Assembly (NCBI GenBank): GCA_034766995.1
Contig: CM068315.1
Location: 39,106,318-39,170,317, forward strand
Source: Acanthacorydalis orientalis
Lineage: Eukaryota; Arthropoda; Insecta; Megaloptera; Corydalidae
Direction: 5' to 3'
Length of the DNA: 64,000 nt
Below are positions 22,821 through 34,369 of this stretch, piece by piece (position 1 is the stretch's first letter; every line of letters begins with the position of its first letter). A program made the position numbers and the translations under genes. The notes beneath the pieces were generated by a model that was not told the DNA's origin, searched no databases, and was given only the letters and a program-made list of their open reading frames with translations.

Positions 22821-24071
22821 AAAATAGCTATAATGTATAATCACAGTTTTGGGTATCATCAAATTGGCTAAATATTTCAATCGTTTGTTTTTTACTATAC
22901 GAAAATATTTGTTGTTATTTATGATTATTTCTTTCAAATTATCGAAACCATTTCTTCATTATTATTTTAGGTAGCTAATTTAAATTTGTCATCTTCAAGT
23001 AGATATTTTAAGCTAAGTACATTAAATAACATTTTTAAAGCGAATACGAAACTTCTACTTGAAAATAGTTGAAGTAAAAACGCTTATCGAAACGCGAACT
23101 CGAGAATGAACTGAACGATTAATTCATTTGTGAAATATGCCTTTTATCTATAAGTAGACGGAGTAGTTAACCACAAAGGTCATTGTCTTGTTACATGCAC
23201 TTTCGTTCATTGTACATTTTATCTGTTAACCATCTTAATCAAATTCTGAATCTGAACCATTGTGTTTATGTTTAACTCTTAATAATCTTTAGTGTATTCT
23301 TTTCTTAAGAAATTCTGTCTGAGTATCAACATTTACTTCATATTCTTATTTTTATTCTGATTTTTTTTAACAGTATACGTTTTTTTATGTATAATTGTAG
23401 ACTGTGTTATAAAATTATTTTTTAGTTATTTCAGAGTATAGTTTTCGGACGAAGAGCTCCAATTAATAGTTATGTTTTGTAAAAAATCTGAATTTAATGA
23501 AGGTCTTGCTTGGTAATTATATACTAATCGTCAGGAATTTAGCGGGCATAAATAAAAAAAAGTTTAAAATATTAAAAAATAAAATAAATAAAATAGAACA
23601 GACAATTTAAAAAATGAGCAATATTTTCTTTACTAAAATTAATTTCTTGTTTATGTACATTGAATTTGCTTTGTGTATGAACATCAAATGAAGTTGTGTA
23701 GGTGTATGTATATATATATATATATATATATTCGTAAATATTTATGTAGCTCAAATTAAGCTCCGTCTTACGCAGCCTCTGGAAGGGAAATCCGAGTAAT
23801 ACGGAAAGACGCGATAGTCTGATGAAGAGATATACACATACACAAACTCAATTACATTCAAATATATCATAATGAAACCGAGATTTCCAACGACGATAGT
23901 TTGAATGTCGGAAATTGAAACGTCAAGATTCCGATTTAAACTGGGAGATAATCAACGTGTCTGCAATAACTCTTAAGTTGTGCCTGACTATTTTTTGATT
24001 TATGTCAGTTAGATTTTTAAATAATGCGGCACATTATGGAAAATAAATTGATATGATTTTTTTAATATTTT
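22821..24071. other. AT-rich stretch without a recognisable gene
   Basis: Nothing recognised apart from a short (TA)n at 23709-23731. The part at 23760-23950 is somewhat less AT-rich and shows no ORF of note. Confidence 0.4.
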
Positions 24072-24079
24072 TTTTATAC

Positions 24080-24492
24080 CAGTGGTCCTTAAACGTTGTC
24101 AACTCATTCATACTTAAAGATTATAATTTTTTTTGTGTGTTACTTCTACCATCATCAGAAAACTGAAGATCCATACCCCATAAATTTTGAAAATCAGCCA
24201 TCGTACATCACTAAATTTTATTATTTACATCTGATTGATCGGTGTTGTAATGTGTACTGATAAATACAGTTTTAATTCACAATAGATATAAATACAGTTT
24301 TACTGCATAATAATAAGTAATGATTGGTATTTATAGAAATAAAAGAAATTACTGTAAATTAACTATTTTGAATTTTAAGCTTTTCGGGGTTTTTCTTCGA
24401 AAATTCTTTCGATTTTGATTTTAAGTCACGGAACCCCTGACGAGATTGCGCGGAATTTCAGGGATCCGCGGAACACAGTTTGAAAAACACTG
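24080..24492. mobile_element. hAT-type MITE with 8-bp target duplication
   Basis: Inverted ends cagtggtccttaaacgttg and (reverse) cagtgtttttcaaactgtg are flanked by ttttatac (24072-24079) and gtttatgc (24493-24500), an 8-bp duplication with two mismatches, as expected for hAT. The right end carries the hAT-MITE phrase gcggaacacagtttgaaaaa. No transposase is present; at 413 bp it is non-autonomous. Confidence 0.85.
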
Positions 24493-24500
24493 GTTTATGC

Positions 24501-25344
24501 TATTTAATACAGTTGAATTATAATAGATATTTTAGATTTAGTTATTGAAATGAGTGTGTATTTTTGAAAATACAAACAATGGAAAATATATAGATAATTA
24601 ATAATCTGGTCATATGTTTATATTTTTATATCTAAATTTATTTAAAAATCTTGCTTTATTATATAGATGAAAATTAAATATATAATGGTTGAGTTTGTTA
24701 GATATTTTGATTAGAGAAATAAAAAAAATGATTACATAATAAAGTATGTCTCTTGTACAAAGAGAGAGAGAGAGAGAGAGAATAGGAAACACAGTAGGAT
24801 AATTTAATATTTTTGAAACTATGGTATTAAGTATATCTAATCTACAAAAAATATATCACTGGAAAAATGTTATTTAAATTTTATATCCTCTATTATATAT
24901 CCCGACTAGATTAATATGCAAGCCACATTTAGGTAAACATTTTTATATTATTTTCTACAAATTAACAATTAATTTATTTATCCTAACAGTAATGATATTG
25001 TATGTACTGAAGTTATAAAATTATTAAAACTTTTAGCTTATTTTAAGTAACATAATAGTTTTTGCAGATGATAGAATTTTTAGTTGTTACTTAAGTGATA
25101 AGTAATTTTTTAATTATATTGAAATTGAAAATTAATTTTGAGATGATTTTTTTACAATTTATAGCAATGAAGCATGTTTTCATTTATTCATCTGTGTTAA
25201 TTCTCATAACAATCGATTTTGTTCAATCTGAAAACCCGAATCAATTTTATCACTATATAGTTCTGATGCTTTAGGTAAATTTATTTTCATAAATTAATTA
25301 TTCTTTTATTCAACAAACTATAAATATTTTTTGTCAATTTTTTT
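24501..25344. other. AT-rich stretch without a recognisable gene
   Basis: Only a short (GA)n run at 24760-24781 stands out. No exon was recognised. Confidence 0.4.
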
Positions 25345-25915
25345 AAATAAAATATTGAATATTTGTGTTTCTTACTTATGCGTTTTTCGATGTTGATGCC
25401 ATTATCATTAAGGATAAGGTTTAAAAAAAGTATGTGGTAAAAAAATTTAATTTAAGTGTACTATTTTAAGAAGGCACATTATTGAAAATACTTTTTCGAA
25501 ATGCGTTTATTCACAGTGTTACATTCGTTTTTGAGAAAGTAATTAATTTAATATTCAAGTAATTGAAAATGGTGTAATAAAGTTGCTAGAAACGTTCAGA
25601 CTAAGTAGATGGAGTTATAATCTCCGGGGATGTGAGAGGTATATAAGCCCTTTATAAAAGAATAGTTCTTAGATCAAAAAAACTAAACTAATTTGTCAAT
25701 TTAATTACCTTTCACTCCACAAACCACAAAAACTAAAAAAAACTTTGAGTCATCTTGTTTGAATTTTCTGTACCTTTGTGCTTCGAGAATGATTGCATTG
25801 TCATCGACAACAGTAGACAATCATCAATTATAAAACATGTTTAATCAGAAAAGTCCATTGTGTTTTGTGGGATGAAAAAAGAATTAATTTGTGAAAGTGT
25901 ATTTAAAGACAGTGT
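25345..25915. repeat. Palindromic dispersed repeat, copy 5, spread out
   Basis: The left unit near 25372-25412 (cttatgcgtttttcgatgtt, then gatgccattatc) and the right unit at 25780-25910 (gcattgtcatcgac, catgtttaatcagaaaagtc, then gaattaatttgtgaaagtg) belong to the family. About 370 bp of other sequence separates them. Confidence 0.55.
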
Positions 25916-26081
25916 TGGAAGTATATTGTCAGATATGAATTTTTTCATTTTATCAAAATTATCTTCAGAATTTCAATATAAATTCTTGCGATGTAATCCA
26001 AACTTAAATGTTTAATATAAATAGACAGTTTAACTTGTTTTCACTAGTGGTCTTAAAAATTTTCGACATTGTTCGATAACA

Positions 26082-26161
26082 TTAGATTGGTAAGAAAACA
26101 ATTGCGGTAATGTATATGGATTTGAAAGTCATAAATCGCAATTATTTTCCTACCAACCTTA
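26082..26161. mobile_element. 80-bp mariner-derived mini-element
   Basis: The left end ttagattggtaagaaaacaa and right end (reverse) taaggttggtaggaaaataa enclose almost no internal DNA. The right half (aatgtatatggatttgaaag, then tcataaatcgcaatt) is the same 3' region found in the 556-615 bp mariner copies. It is therefore a deletion derivative of that family. The flanking TA is clear only on the right. Confidence 0.8.
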
Positions 26162-26683
26162 TAATCAGTCATATTTAACTACAAGTGTTAGATCGTGTTA
26201 ATATTATTACCATCACGTTACATATATGTAAATGATCGAAGACATAAACTGTTTATGCATTGAAAATGTCGGATCGAGTTACACTTTTCATGAAAAGAAA
26301 AAGATGATAGTGCGTTGAAATCGCTGAAAAATATCCTAGTAATAAATAACCAAAAATTTATAGTCAATAAATGTCTTCTTTTATATTTCCAATGTTTTCA
26401 TCACAGAATAACATTATAATATATAAAATATGTAAAAAAATATACATCATTTCATATGAGCTGTGTTCATTTCAAGAACTAAAGTTTTGTATTTTCAAAT
26501 CCTTTGTAAAATCCGAATCAACCGGATTGTATTTAAAAAAACAACCGTACGTGACTTTGGTGTTGTTTTTCAGTTATACGCTGAATTTATCCGAAACTTT
26601 TGCTGTCACAGTCGTTTCGGTTTTTCGCTATGTATTGGACATGTTGATCTTTATTCCGATGGACATTTGTGTGTTTTTACATG

Positions 26684-26688
<5 letters not shown>

Positions 26689-26765
<77 letters not shown>
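26689..26765. repeat. (TA)n microsatellite
   Basis: About 38 uninterrupted TA units. The two long ORFs ending here (26371-26766 and 26463-26783) have no family signature upstream and should not be taken as genes. Confidence 0.97.
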
Positions 26766-26767
<2 letters not shown>

Positions 26768-27589
26768 TAGATGCCTTAAGTAGATGTCGGTTCGTCAGTT
26801 CGTAGAATTCAGTGTTTTAGATAAAACGTTTTCACAATCAGATAGTAAGTATTTTCTTTACATGACATATAGATATTTCTTTGTTATCCGTTCTATCCAG
26901 TACGGATTTACTTGAAACATATACACGGATTTCGAATGTAAATATGTCGTACTATCTGAAAGCCATGTGCATTTTCCAGGTGTGTTCGTGATTTAAAATG
27001 AAATGCACGAACGTGTTCTAAATATTAATTAAAGAATTATAAGGAAATATGCAATGTCAGTACTTGTTCGGTTTCAGTGTTCTTTTTATTATTAATTATT
27101 ATTTTGTTTGTATCATGTACATGTTTTTATAGACTAATTTAATGTTCTGGGATGCTGATTGATATATTTTTATCCATTATTGTTATTTTGAATTTAGTTC
27201 TAATAAATTATTGTGTCTTAGAATTTAACCCTTTATTGGCAAATATATGTTTTGATGAAATAAACATTTTTATGGACTATAAATTCAGTTATTGTGGACA
27301 AAAATTATTTACAAACCAAATTCATATTTTTTCTTTGTAAAAAAAAAGTATGTTGACAGTAAATATAAAACTAAGATGCATTTTTAAAAAATTGTTGAAT
27401 ACCAAGTATTTGTCCTTTGTCGAATACAGGTAACAATTCTGAGAAGTATGTGTTATCCAGTAAATTTTTGTCAATTATTTACTTTTTGTAATAATGATTT
27501 TATTATGTTTTACAACTCAACTCTTTATTGACAAACACATGTTTTGTTCAAATAAAAATTGTTCAAAGAATGTTGTTGATTTTGTTGAA
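26766..27589. other. AT-rich stretch with a diverged direct repeat
   Basis: A block at about 27228-27270 (aaccctttattggcaaatat, then atgttttgatgaaataaa) is partly repeated at 27515-27565 (aactctttattgacaaacac, then atgttttgttcaaataaa). No exon was recognised. Confidence 0.4.
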
Positions 27590-27765
27590 ATAAAAAATAC
27601 TTTTTTATTATTATTTGCAAAGTCAATGAATCCACCCGTTTTATGATTTTTTTTTGAAATTTTTTTCACATATGAATTATTGTCTAAATCCACAATTATT
27701 GATAATTTTTGATTGTTGCTTATGCGCATTTCGAAGGTGATGTCGTCATCCTCAAAGTACTAAAA
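27590..27765. repeat. Palindromic dispersed repeat, copy 6
   Basis: Left-arm order: ttcacatatgaattattgtc, ataatttttgattgttgctt, atgcgcatttcgaaggtgat, then gtcgtcatcctcaaag. It matches the other copies over about 100 bp. Confidence 0.65.
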
Positions 27766-28121
27766 TCTACAGATTTTTCTCTACTGCGCCCTTCTGGCTC
27801 TTTACCTTTTCTTCATATCTCAATTCTGGACTCTAGTTATTAGCATATGATAACAATCTTACAATAGCTAATAGTATTAGAATTGTTACAATCTTACTTT
27901 TCATTACTTTGCTTTTAACGAACTATCAGTGTTTTTAGGAATCTATCATTTATATTGAGAAAATTATAATTTTCTGGATTTCAGGGCAAAGATCTAAATT
28001 TTAATTTGCCAAGAAAGCAAAAAATAGTCTTATGTATTATTATTTTTCTACTTTCGTCAAATTTTTGGCATCTTGCTTATTCAAGTGTTTTACTTATGCA
28101 CATAGATTTTATTTAAATCCG

Positions 28122-28149
28122 TCTCTCTCTCTCTCTCTCTATCTATATA

Positions 28150-28187
<38 letters not shown>
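28122..28187. repeat. (TC)n-(TA)n compound microsatellite
   Basis: About nine TC units (28123-28140), then (TA)n to 28187. Confidence 0.95.
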
Positions 28188-28193
<6 letters not shown>

Positions 28194-28287
28194 ACTATCC
28201 AGTAAACAAAAATTAACACTTTTGAAGTTAAATAATAATATAAATTACAATAGAACTATTTTTCAATATCTAAAAATTATTTTTAAA

Positions 28288-28386
28288 ATTACTAGTGGGC
28301 TCTGCTCCCTACTGGCGACGTTCGCTGAACCTGGGGGTTCCACCCCTGCTCGTTTCGCTTGTATCACGTATATTCGCTCAATATCG

Positions 28387-28387
<1 letters not shown>
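28288..28387. other. GC-rich block of unknown origin
   Basis: A sharply bounded GC-rich block (gtgggctctgctccctactg ... acctgggggttccacccctg) in very AT-rich DNA, ending directly at a (TA)n run (28388-28441). The self-complementary ggggttccacccc core and the abrupt composition change suggest a fragment of a mobile element, but I cannot name it. Confidence 0.4.

Positions 28388-28441
<54 letters not shown>
28388..28441. repeat. (TA)n microsatellite
   Basis: About 27 TA units directly following the GC-rich block. Confidence 0.97.
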
Positions 28442-28445
<4 letters not shown>

Positions 28446-28799
28446 GAGATAGATGCAATTTAAGTGAAATATTTTTCATTGACAGAACAGTACATAGAAG
28501 TAGAAAATTCAGAAAGAGTTATTAATAATAAATATTAACAGGAGTGATTTTTTCCTTTTTTGTAAATTTTGCAACTTTAACAATTTTATAACTGTGATGT
28601 TGGTATCTGAGAGGTTATTTAAAGTTTGATTTTGTATAAGTTGACGGTTGGAATGTGTGTTTTTCAGACTATTTAATATTTTTTACTAGTTTAGTATACC
28701 TTTTTTTACTGATAAAGTATTAAATTCAGGTTTGAGGAAAAGATTTAGAAAAATCCGAAACGTTATCAGGAAAAATCCAACTACTTAAATAAAATGTGT

Positions 28800-29275
28800 G
28801 TTTTTCCGTGTGATTTTGATTCGAACAAATGACCGTTCGTACGAATGGGTCCCAATAACGATCCACATAACGTTGATTATCGGTAAGTAGACTGAAATGG
28901 AGCCAACCCTGGCACGAGTGAAACAGAAAAGGGATATACTATAAAATAATGCGATGATAATGATGTCAATCTATATTCACATTCACGGCCACTTATATAG
29001 AGTCGTTCCGCCTCTGTCGACTCAGAAACTTTTCCAAGCAGTCGCCGCTTGTAACTTCGAAATTTATGTATCTGTGAAACTTGTACGATACAAAAAGCCC
29101 TTTTTCTAGACGCGTTAACTTTCATACGAATGCTACGAGCCGACGGCTATACCGGACCGTTTATAATCCTTTGTCTTCGAGCGTATCGACGACTATATTT
29201 TCAGCTGAGTTGGGGAAAAAGTCTCCATTTTATGACAGTCACTTATGTTCAAAGTTATATTTTATATTTTTCGCA
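28800..29275. other. Less AT-rich stretch, possible exon or regulatory DNA
   Basis: Open frames on both strands (82 aa reverse at 28877-29125; 74 and 86 aa forward from 29081 and 29130) overlap one another. None shows a domain, signal peptide or known motif, and no convincing splice-bounded exon was found. The composition differs from the surroundings, as in conserved non-coding DNA. Confidence 0.3.
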
Positions 29276-29299
29276 TATATATATATATATATATATAAT

Positions 29300-30319
29300 T
29301 CATAGATTTTTATTATTGAATATTTTGAATTTATCTACAGGACGCAGTGGGCAATTTAAACGAAACGAAATACAACAAAATCGAATATAAACTTACGATG
29401 ACCTGTAGCTTAGTGGGTAATTCTATATAAAAAGTTTATTATATTTTTCTTCTGTATATATTTGATATAGTGTCTGTTTTATTATCATTCTTTTCGTTCT
29501 CATAATAAAGTGTCATAATAAAATAAATATAAAATAATAATTTATTTGTTTGTGTAATGGAGTTTTCGGTTTGAAATGAGATTTTTTTCTAAATATGCGC
29601 TTGTTCTTTATTCAAAACGTACAATTTATTTTTACGACGTAATTCATAAAATAAAGTTCCTTTTTAACTTTGTACGTGCAAGAAAGATTTATGTTTTCAT
29701 GTCAAAGGACGATTTGAAGATTTTAATGATTATTCGTGTATCGATTAGTTGCGATGGTACTTGATACGGACTGTTGTGCGAGTCGAAACACTTGTAACAA
29801 TATTGTAAATTTCACTCGGGCTGAATTATAAGTTCTGAGTTAATTCCCATAACGAAAAATTCGTAACTATAATATAGTTTCGGAAGAAGTATGTTGCAGA
29901 CTTTATGCTGAATTTCATTTAAATTGTTTCAACGGTTCAAGGCATAAATTGTAATTAAGTTTCATTCTGAGCGTCTATTTTGTATTCTAACTTGCGGAAA
30001 AAAGATATAAAAACTCCGTTTTTCATCCGGTTCATTTGTTTGGGTTGTAGCATCTAATTGGGTTAAATGATTTTAATTAAATTAAACGCACGAGCATATT
30101 TTTATAAAAATATGCTCGTGTACTAATGTGATTCTTCGGTATTAATCGAGCGATACGTAGATTCTATTATTAAATATAAATTGTACTTTGTACAATATTT
30201 CTTCTAGGTGTTAATACGTGACGATTACAAAACATCTTATTTTAGTAATTAAAATATTTAGAAATGAAGATTATTTTTTTTAATAAAATTATTTTATTTA
30301 AATCATTGTATAATCAATA
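29300..30319. other. AT-rich stretch without a recognisable gene
   Basis: Nothing coding was recognised. It contains the perfect palindrome at 30089-30120. Confidence 0.4.
30089..30120. repeat. Perfect 32-bp palindrome
   Basis: The 16-base half cacgagcatattttta is followed without spacer by its exact reverse complement. The palindrome ends sharply at both sides (next bases do not pair). It is not part of any repeat family recognised here. Confidence 0.95.
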
Positions 30320-30323
30320 TTAA

Positions 30324-30970
30324 CCTTTTAAAGCCGGGGGTGGATCTAGAAATCCATTGATGTTTTCCAAAGAAACTATTGTCTTAGAGGGCTATCTTTT
30401 GGTTGACATATTTGAGGATACACTGATCTCTTTCTAGTAAGATTAAATTCATCTCTTTCTTTTATTAAAAAAATTACTCTTGTCTAAAAATCAGAAAAAT
30501 CGCGATTTTTTTTCATGTGAAATCCTATAAAAATTGTAAACTCGAGAATTTGGTTGAATAATAGTTCTTTTCCAAAAGTGTATCATTAGAAGAAAGCATA
30601 TAATAAATTTCGTCCAGGTACAAGATGTGATCGATAAAAAACCGATTTGTGCACACTTGACTGTTTCAAAATTTTCATACTCAACAGTAATATTATTTCT
30701 GCAAATTTTTAATTGCAGTCAAATTTTCCGCTTCCAGTTATATGTTTCCAATCAAAAGATTTATGTTCAGTCGAATATTATCAACGATTTTCCACAATAT
30801 ATCAGATAGATGTGAAATTTCTAACGGCTTATCTGAATTAATATATTTTTTCTTCGAAAACCGACAAATTTGCAATTTTTATTTTGTTGATTATAAAAGA
30901 ATGTCCAGTTAATCGAAAAATATTTGTTAAAAATTTTTAGCATCCTTTCCCCCTCCCCGGATCTAAACGG
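30324..30970. mobile_element. piggyBac-type MITE candidate
   Basis: TTAA at 30320-30323 and 30971-30974 bounds a 647-bp segment whose ends are inverted repeats: ccttttaaagccgggggtgg on the left and ccgtttagatccggggaggg on the right (reverse strand). No transposase motif is present. The terminal sequence differs from piggyBac families A and B above. Confidence 0.72.
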
Positions 30971-31354
30971 TTAAACTGTAATAAATTGAAAGTGATTTCC
31001 ACTTTGTGGAAAAATTGTTACGATAAATATTGTTTTTTTTTCAATATTTATTTCCTTTTTACAGAAATATTTCGAATACAATCATATCATTAATTATCTT
31101 AAGCACAATATTTCAAGTAGTGTTTTATAAGTATGAAAATTGATTAGCAAATAGTAAATATACACTATAAAACTTGCTTGTCTTTTTAAATTGTTTAACG
31201 GGTGTTCGTCAAAGATTATTTTCTCCCTTTTTTATGTAAAAAATAATCACTAGTATAAAATTAAAGTAGAAAATTATTGAAAGTATGAGTGTTGTACAAT
31301 GTATCTCGGTCTTTATTTTAATTCTTATAATTTTACTATTATTGCTAAAAAATA

Positions 31355-31438
31355 TTGGGTTGGAACAAAAGTTCGTACCGTTTTTAAAGTGAAATTTAAA
31401 GGCAATCTTTACTAATTTGTACGTATATTTATTGTAAT

Positions 31439-31504
<66 letters not shown>

Positions 31505-32574
31505 TGTAATGCGATTTGGATCCATCACATTTCGCCATCTTTCATGTAGTTTCATAATTCCGTCTTCTCAGAACTTGGCATCTTTCTGGACGATGAATTG
31601 ATCCAGGCAGTTTCTGCAGGCTTCCAGGGAAATGAAGTTTTTCCAGTAAGAGAATTCTGTAGGTACAAAAACAAATGGTAATCGGAAGGTGCAAGATGAG
31701 GTAGGACGTCCCAGTCAAACTGCATCAATTTCTACACGTTCTTCAAACAAACGTGAGGTCTAGCGTTGTCTTAGCGAAAAACGATACCGTTCCGATCGGC
31801 GAATTCTGGTCGCTTTTGATCTATTGTCGCCATTAATTGCTCCAGTTAGGCACACTACTTCTTCGAATTTATTGTCTGATTATTTAAGAGAAGCTCGTAG
31901 TACACAACATCCTTCCAACTCCACCAGATATATATCATCATCCTTTTCGGATGAAGACCACTTTTTGCAGTGGCTAACGGAGGTTCATTTCGTTTTCCCG
32001 AGACCTTTTTCGATCCACATTATTGTTGACGATTCATTTTTCATCGCCCGTGATTAATAGTTTCGGAAACAGGTCGTTTTGGTTTCTTTTAAGGAGCGAA
32101 TCATTATCAAACATCGTAGCGATTCACACATCCAAATGTCTCTAAATGCCTCACATCACTCATATGAGACACCTACAGTATTTTTGCGATGTCCCGTGTC
32201 ATGTAACGTTGATTATTTTCAAGTGTTGCAATTTTGACATTATCAACAACTACAGGCTTACCGGAACGCTCTAGGTCCAATTTTCCATCTCTGAACCGAG
32301 CGAATTACTTTCGAACAGTACTGTCAGCTACAGCCCTTTTTCCTATCCCAAAATAAAACAGCATCAAATGACGAAAATGCACCTTATATTTCTCCATCTT
32401 AAATTTAACAGTCTTAAAATTCACAAAATTGCACAAAAATAGCAGATAAAGAAACACTGAAATGTCACCTGTTAAAGTAACACACATATGGAGTTGTCTT
32501 ATAATCGAGCTGTGCATGAAATTACAATTAATGACATTTATTGGATAACGCTGAAAACTCTTATTTCAACCTAA
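31355..32574 (-). mobile_element. Near full-length dead mariner on the - strand
   Basis: The left end ttgggttggaacaaaagttc and right end (reverse) ttaggttgaaataagagttt are flanked by TA (31353-31354, 32575-32576). At 1220 bp it is close to the usual ~1.3 kb even with an internal microsatellite. The reverse strand carries DEKWIVNNNVDRKRSRE (second-domain Asp motif, family pattern DEKWI-YDN-KRKRSW), then degenerate catalytic-core sequence. Upstream, HTH-like sequence from about 32400 down starts with MEKYKVHFRHLMLFYFGIGK. Many stops and frameshifts are present. Confidence 0.9.
31426..31510. repeat. (CA)n-(TA)n microsatellite inside the mariner
   Basis: Twelve CA units and about twenty TA units lie between two copies of tatttattgtaat (31427-31439 and 31498-31510). 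The flanking direct repeat suggests that the tract arose by duplication at this site within the element. Confidence 0.85.
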
Positions 32575-32576
32575 TA

Positions 32577-33239
32577 ATAAGGATTTTTCAGTGGAATTCA
32601 TTTTTATTTTTTATTTTATAGATAGTTTGTTCTATTGAATATTTTAATAGCGAAATTCGTTCATAAGAATCTTTTAACATTCTTTCTTTATATTATTTTA
32701 CATACATTTTTACATCAGTTTTTGTTTTTGTGAGTTGTAACTTTTTTTTACAAATATTCGATTGAATATGTTTGTATAATAAAAAAAAAACAGTAGAGTT
32801 AAAAGTCATTATTGAAGAAATGATAGACGATAAAGATATCTGATGTAATATACTTTTTTAGTTTGTATGTTCACTTTACCGTTCTTATAAAATTTATATG
32901 GTTTTTAATATATTTTTAGTTGTAATTCGTGTTCAACGTAAGTGCTTTCATTTTATATCATAATTCAACAAAGGTCTAAAATATATAACGGTGACGTGTC
33001 AGGTTCTTAAAGTTTCATAAAATGTTGTTTCATTGTACAATTTATGTTTCGCACTTTTAATACGACCGTTGATGAAACGATACTCGTCGTAATAAAACGA
33101 CGAATCAGGCTGAAATAATTATCTCCAGTATCCGTACTGACATTTTCCGAAATTGAAAACTTAATTGAAGCGAAAAAAAGGTTGCGTGCGACGATATCAT
33201 GACTACTACTGTCTGTCTAGCGCCATCCGAGCGTTGAGC
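32577..33239. other. AT-rich stretch without a recognisable gene
   Basis: No exon or repeat was recognised; composition becomes less AT-rich after about 33040. Confidence 0.4.
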
Positions 33240-33285
33240 AATTTCGAGCCAGGTCGTGGCTTCATTGAAAACACGGTCGAGAATA

Positions 33286-33543
33286 ATGGAAGCTCTTGAT
33301 AAGCTCTTTAAATACTCCTTACTTAGCATCTTCTTCCTTTACACATACAACGTACTGTACGCATTACGAAGACAAGACTACATGTACAGAGCGATGTTCG
33401 AACGTTACGACGAAGAACAGAAGAACAAACAGTGCGATGGAGGTGACGAATACGGTGGTAGTGGCTGTAGTGGAGATGTCTTTTGCTATTGTATCCGTGC
33501 GCGTCCTCGAACGTCGTCAGTCTGTCGACTTCTGCAATTTTAA
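33286..33543 (+). CDS. Candidate small protein or exon, unrecognised
   Basis: The ATG at 33286 (context aataatgg) opens 85 codons ending at TAA 33541-33543. Residues 8-27 (FKYSLLSIFFLYTYNVLYAL) form a hydrophobic, possibly membrane-spanning segment. A charged stretch RRQDYMYRAMFERYDEEQKN follows, then a Gly/Cys-rich part. The region is less AT-rich than its flanks, and its composition is unlike the Ile/Tyr/Phe noise ORFs elsewhere. A GT after codon ~50 (atggag|gtgacg) could be a splice donor, so the real exon might end earlier. No family is recognised, and a chance ORF in conserved non-coding DNA is equally possible. Confidence 0.33.
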   Translation: MEALDKLFKYSLLSIFFLYTYNVLYALRRQDYMYRAMFERYDEEQKNKQCDGGDEYGGSGCSGDVFCYCIRARPRTSSVCRLLQF

Positions 33544-33836
33544 TGTCTTTTGTTGATCTTTTGTGTCAGCTTAGGCGTTAAATAATTTAATGACGTAGAC
33601 TTTTGCAACGGAGACATTGTAACTTGATAGTTTACTGACAAAAGATACGAAGATTTAGAGACCAAGATAGACAATGTAAATACTCTGTAATTAATTTGAT
33701 GGAATCGTTATTTGTATTTGTTACGATATAATTACTTAAAACGATTTTGGAAACGTTTTTTTTTCTTTACATAAACTTTCGTACGGATATACCGTATTCA
33801 CACAATTATATAAATCTCTGTGTTTTTGTGTATATG

Positions 33837-33837
<1 letters not shown>

Positions 33838-33884
<47 letters not shown>

Positions 33885-33918
33885 GTATATATATGTGTGT
33901 GTGTGTATATATATGTAT

Positions 33919-33973
<55 letters not shown>
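33838..33973. repeat. Compound (TA)n/(TG)n microsatellite
   Basis: TA runs interrupted by tgtatatg and a short (TG)n at 33894-33906. Overlapping YIYIYI ORFs are artefacts. Confidence 0.97.
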
Positions 33974-33977
<4 letters not shown>

Positions 33978-34369
33978 AAGGAAGAGGTAGTCTGATCCTC
34001 CTTAAGAAGTTTGTTTAATCGCATTACCGTATAACTTTCTTTGACTGTAATGTTGTTTTTGTTCTACATTGAGAAGTCAATTCGTCGAAGATAAATGTAC
34101 TTTGCATTAACTCACATACGCACATTTGTTATGAAATATATTCCAGTTATATAAAAGTACTTCATAATATCTATTATATGTTTGTAGAATAACAGAAAGT
34201 AATAATTAATACATAAAATGTTTAAAATTATTATTGGAAATTATTGGACATTGTCTTGTCTAATCATGCTGTCACTAAAAAATAATTGTTCAATAAAATG
34301 TGTGTATAATTTGTCTTGCAACTCTCTTAATATAGTTGAACTACTTGTATAATATTTTGTTACAGAATT

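Noticed and set aside
28877..29390. Overlapping ORFs on both strands in a less AT-rich block
   Set aside because: No recognisable family; both strands being open suggests composition rather than coding. Kept only as a stretch of interest.
29400..29430. tRNA-like start (gacctgtagcttagtgggtaa)
   Set aside because: Resembles a D-arm at first sight, but no anticodon arm, T-arm or acceptor pairing follows.
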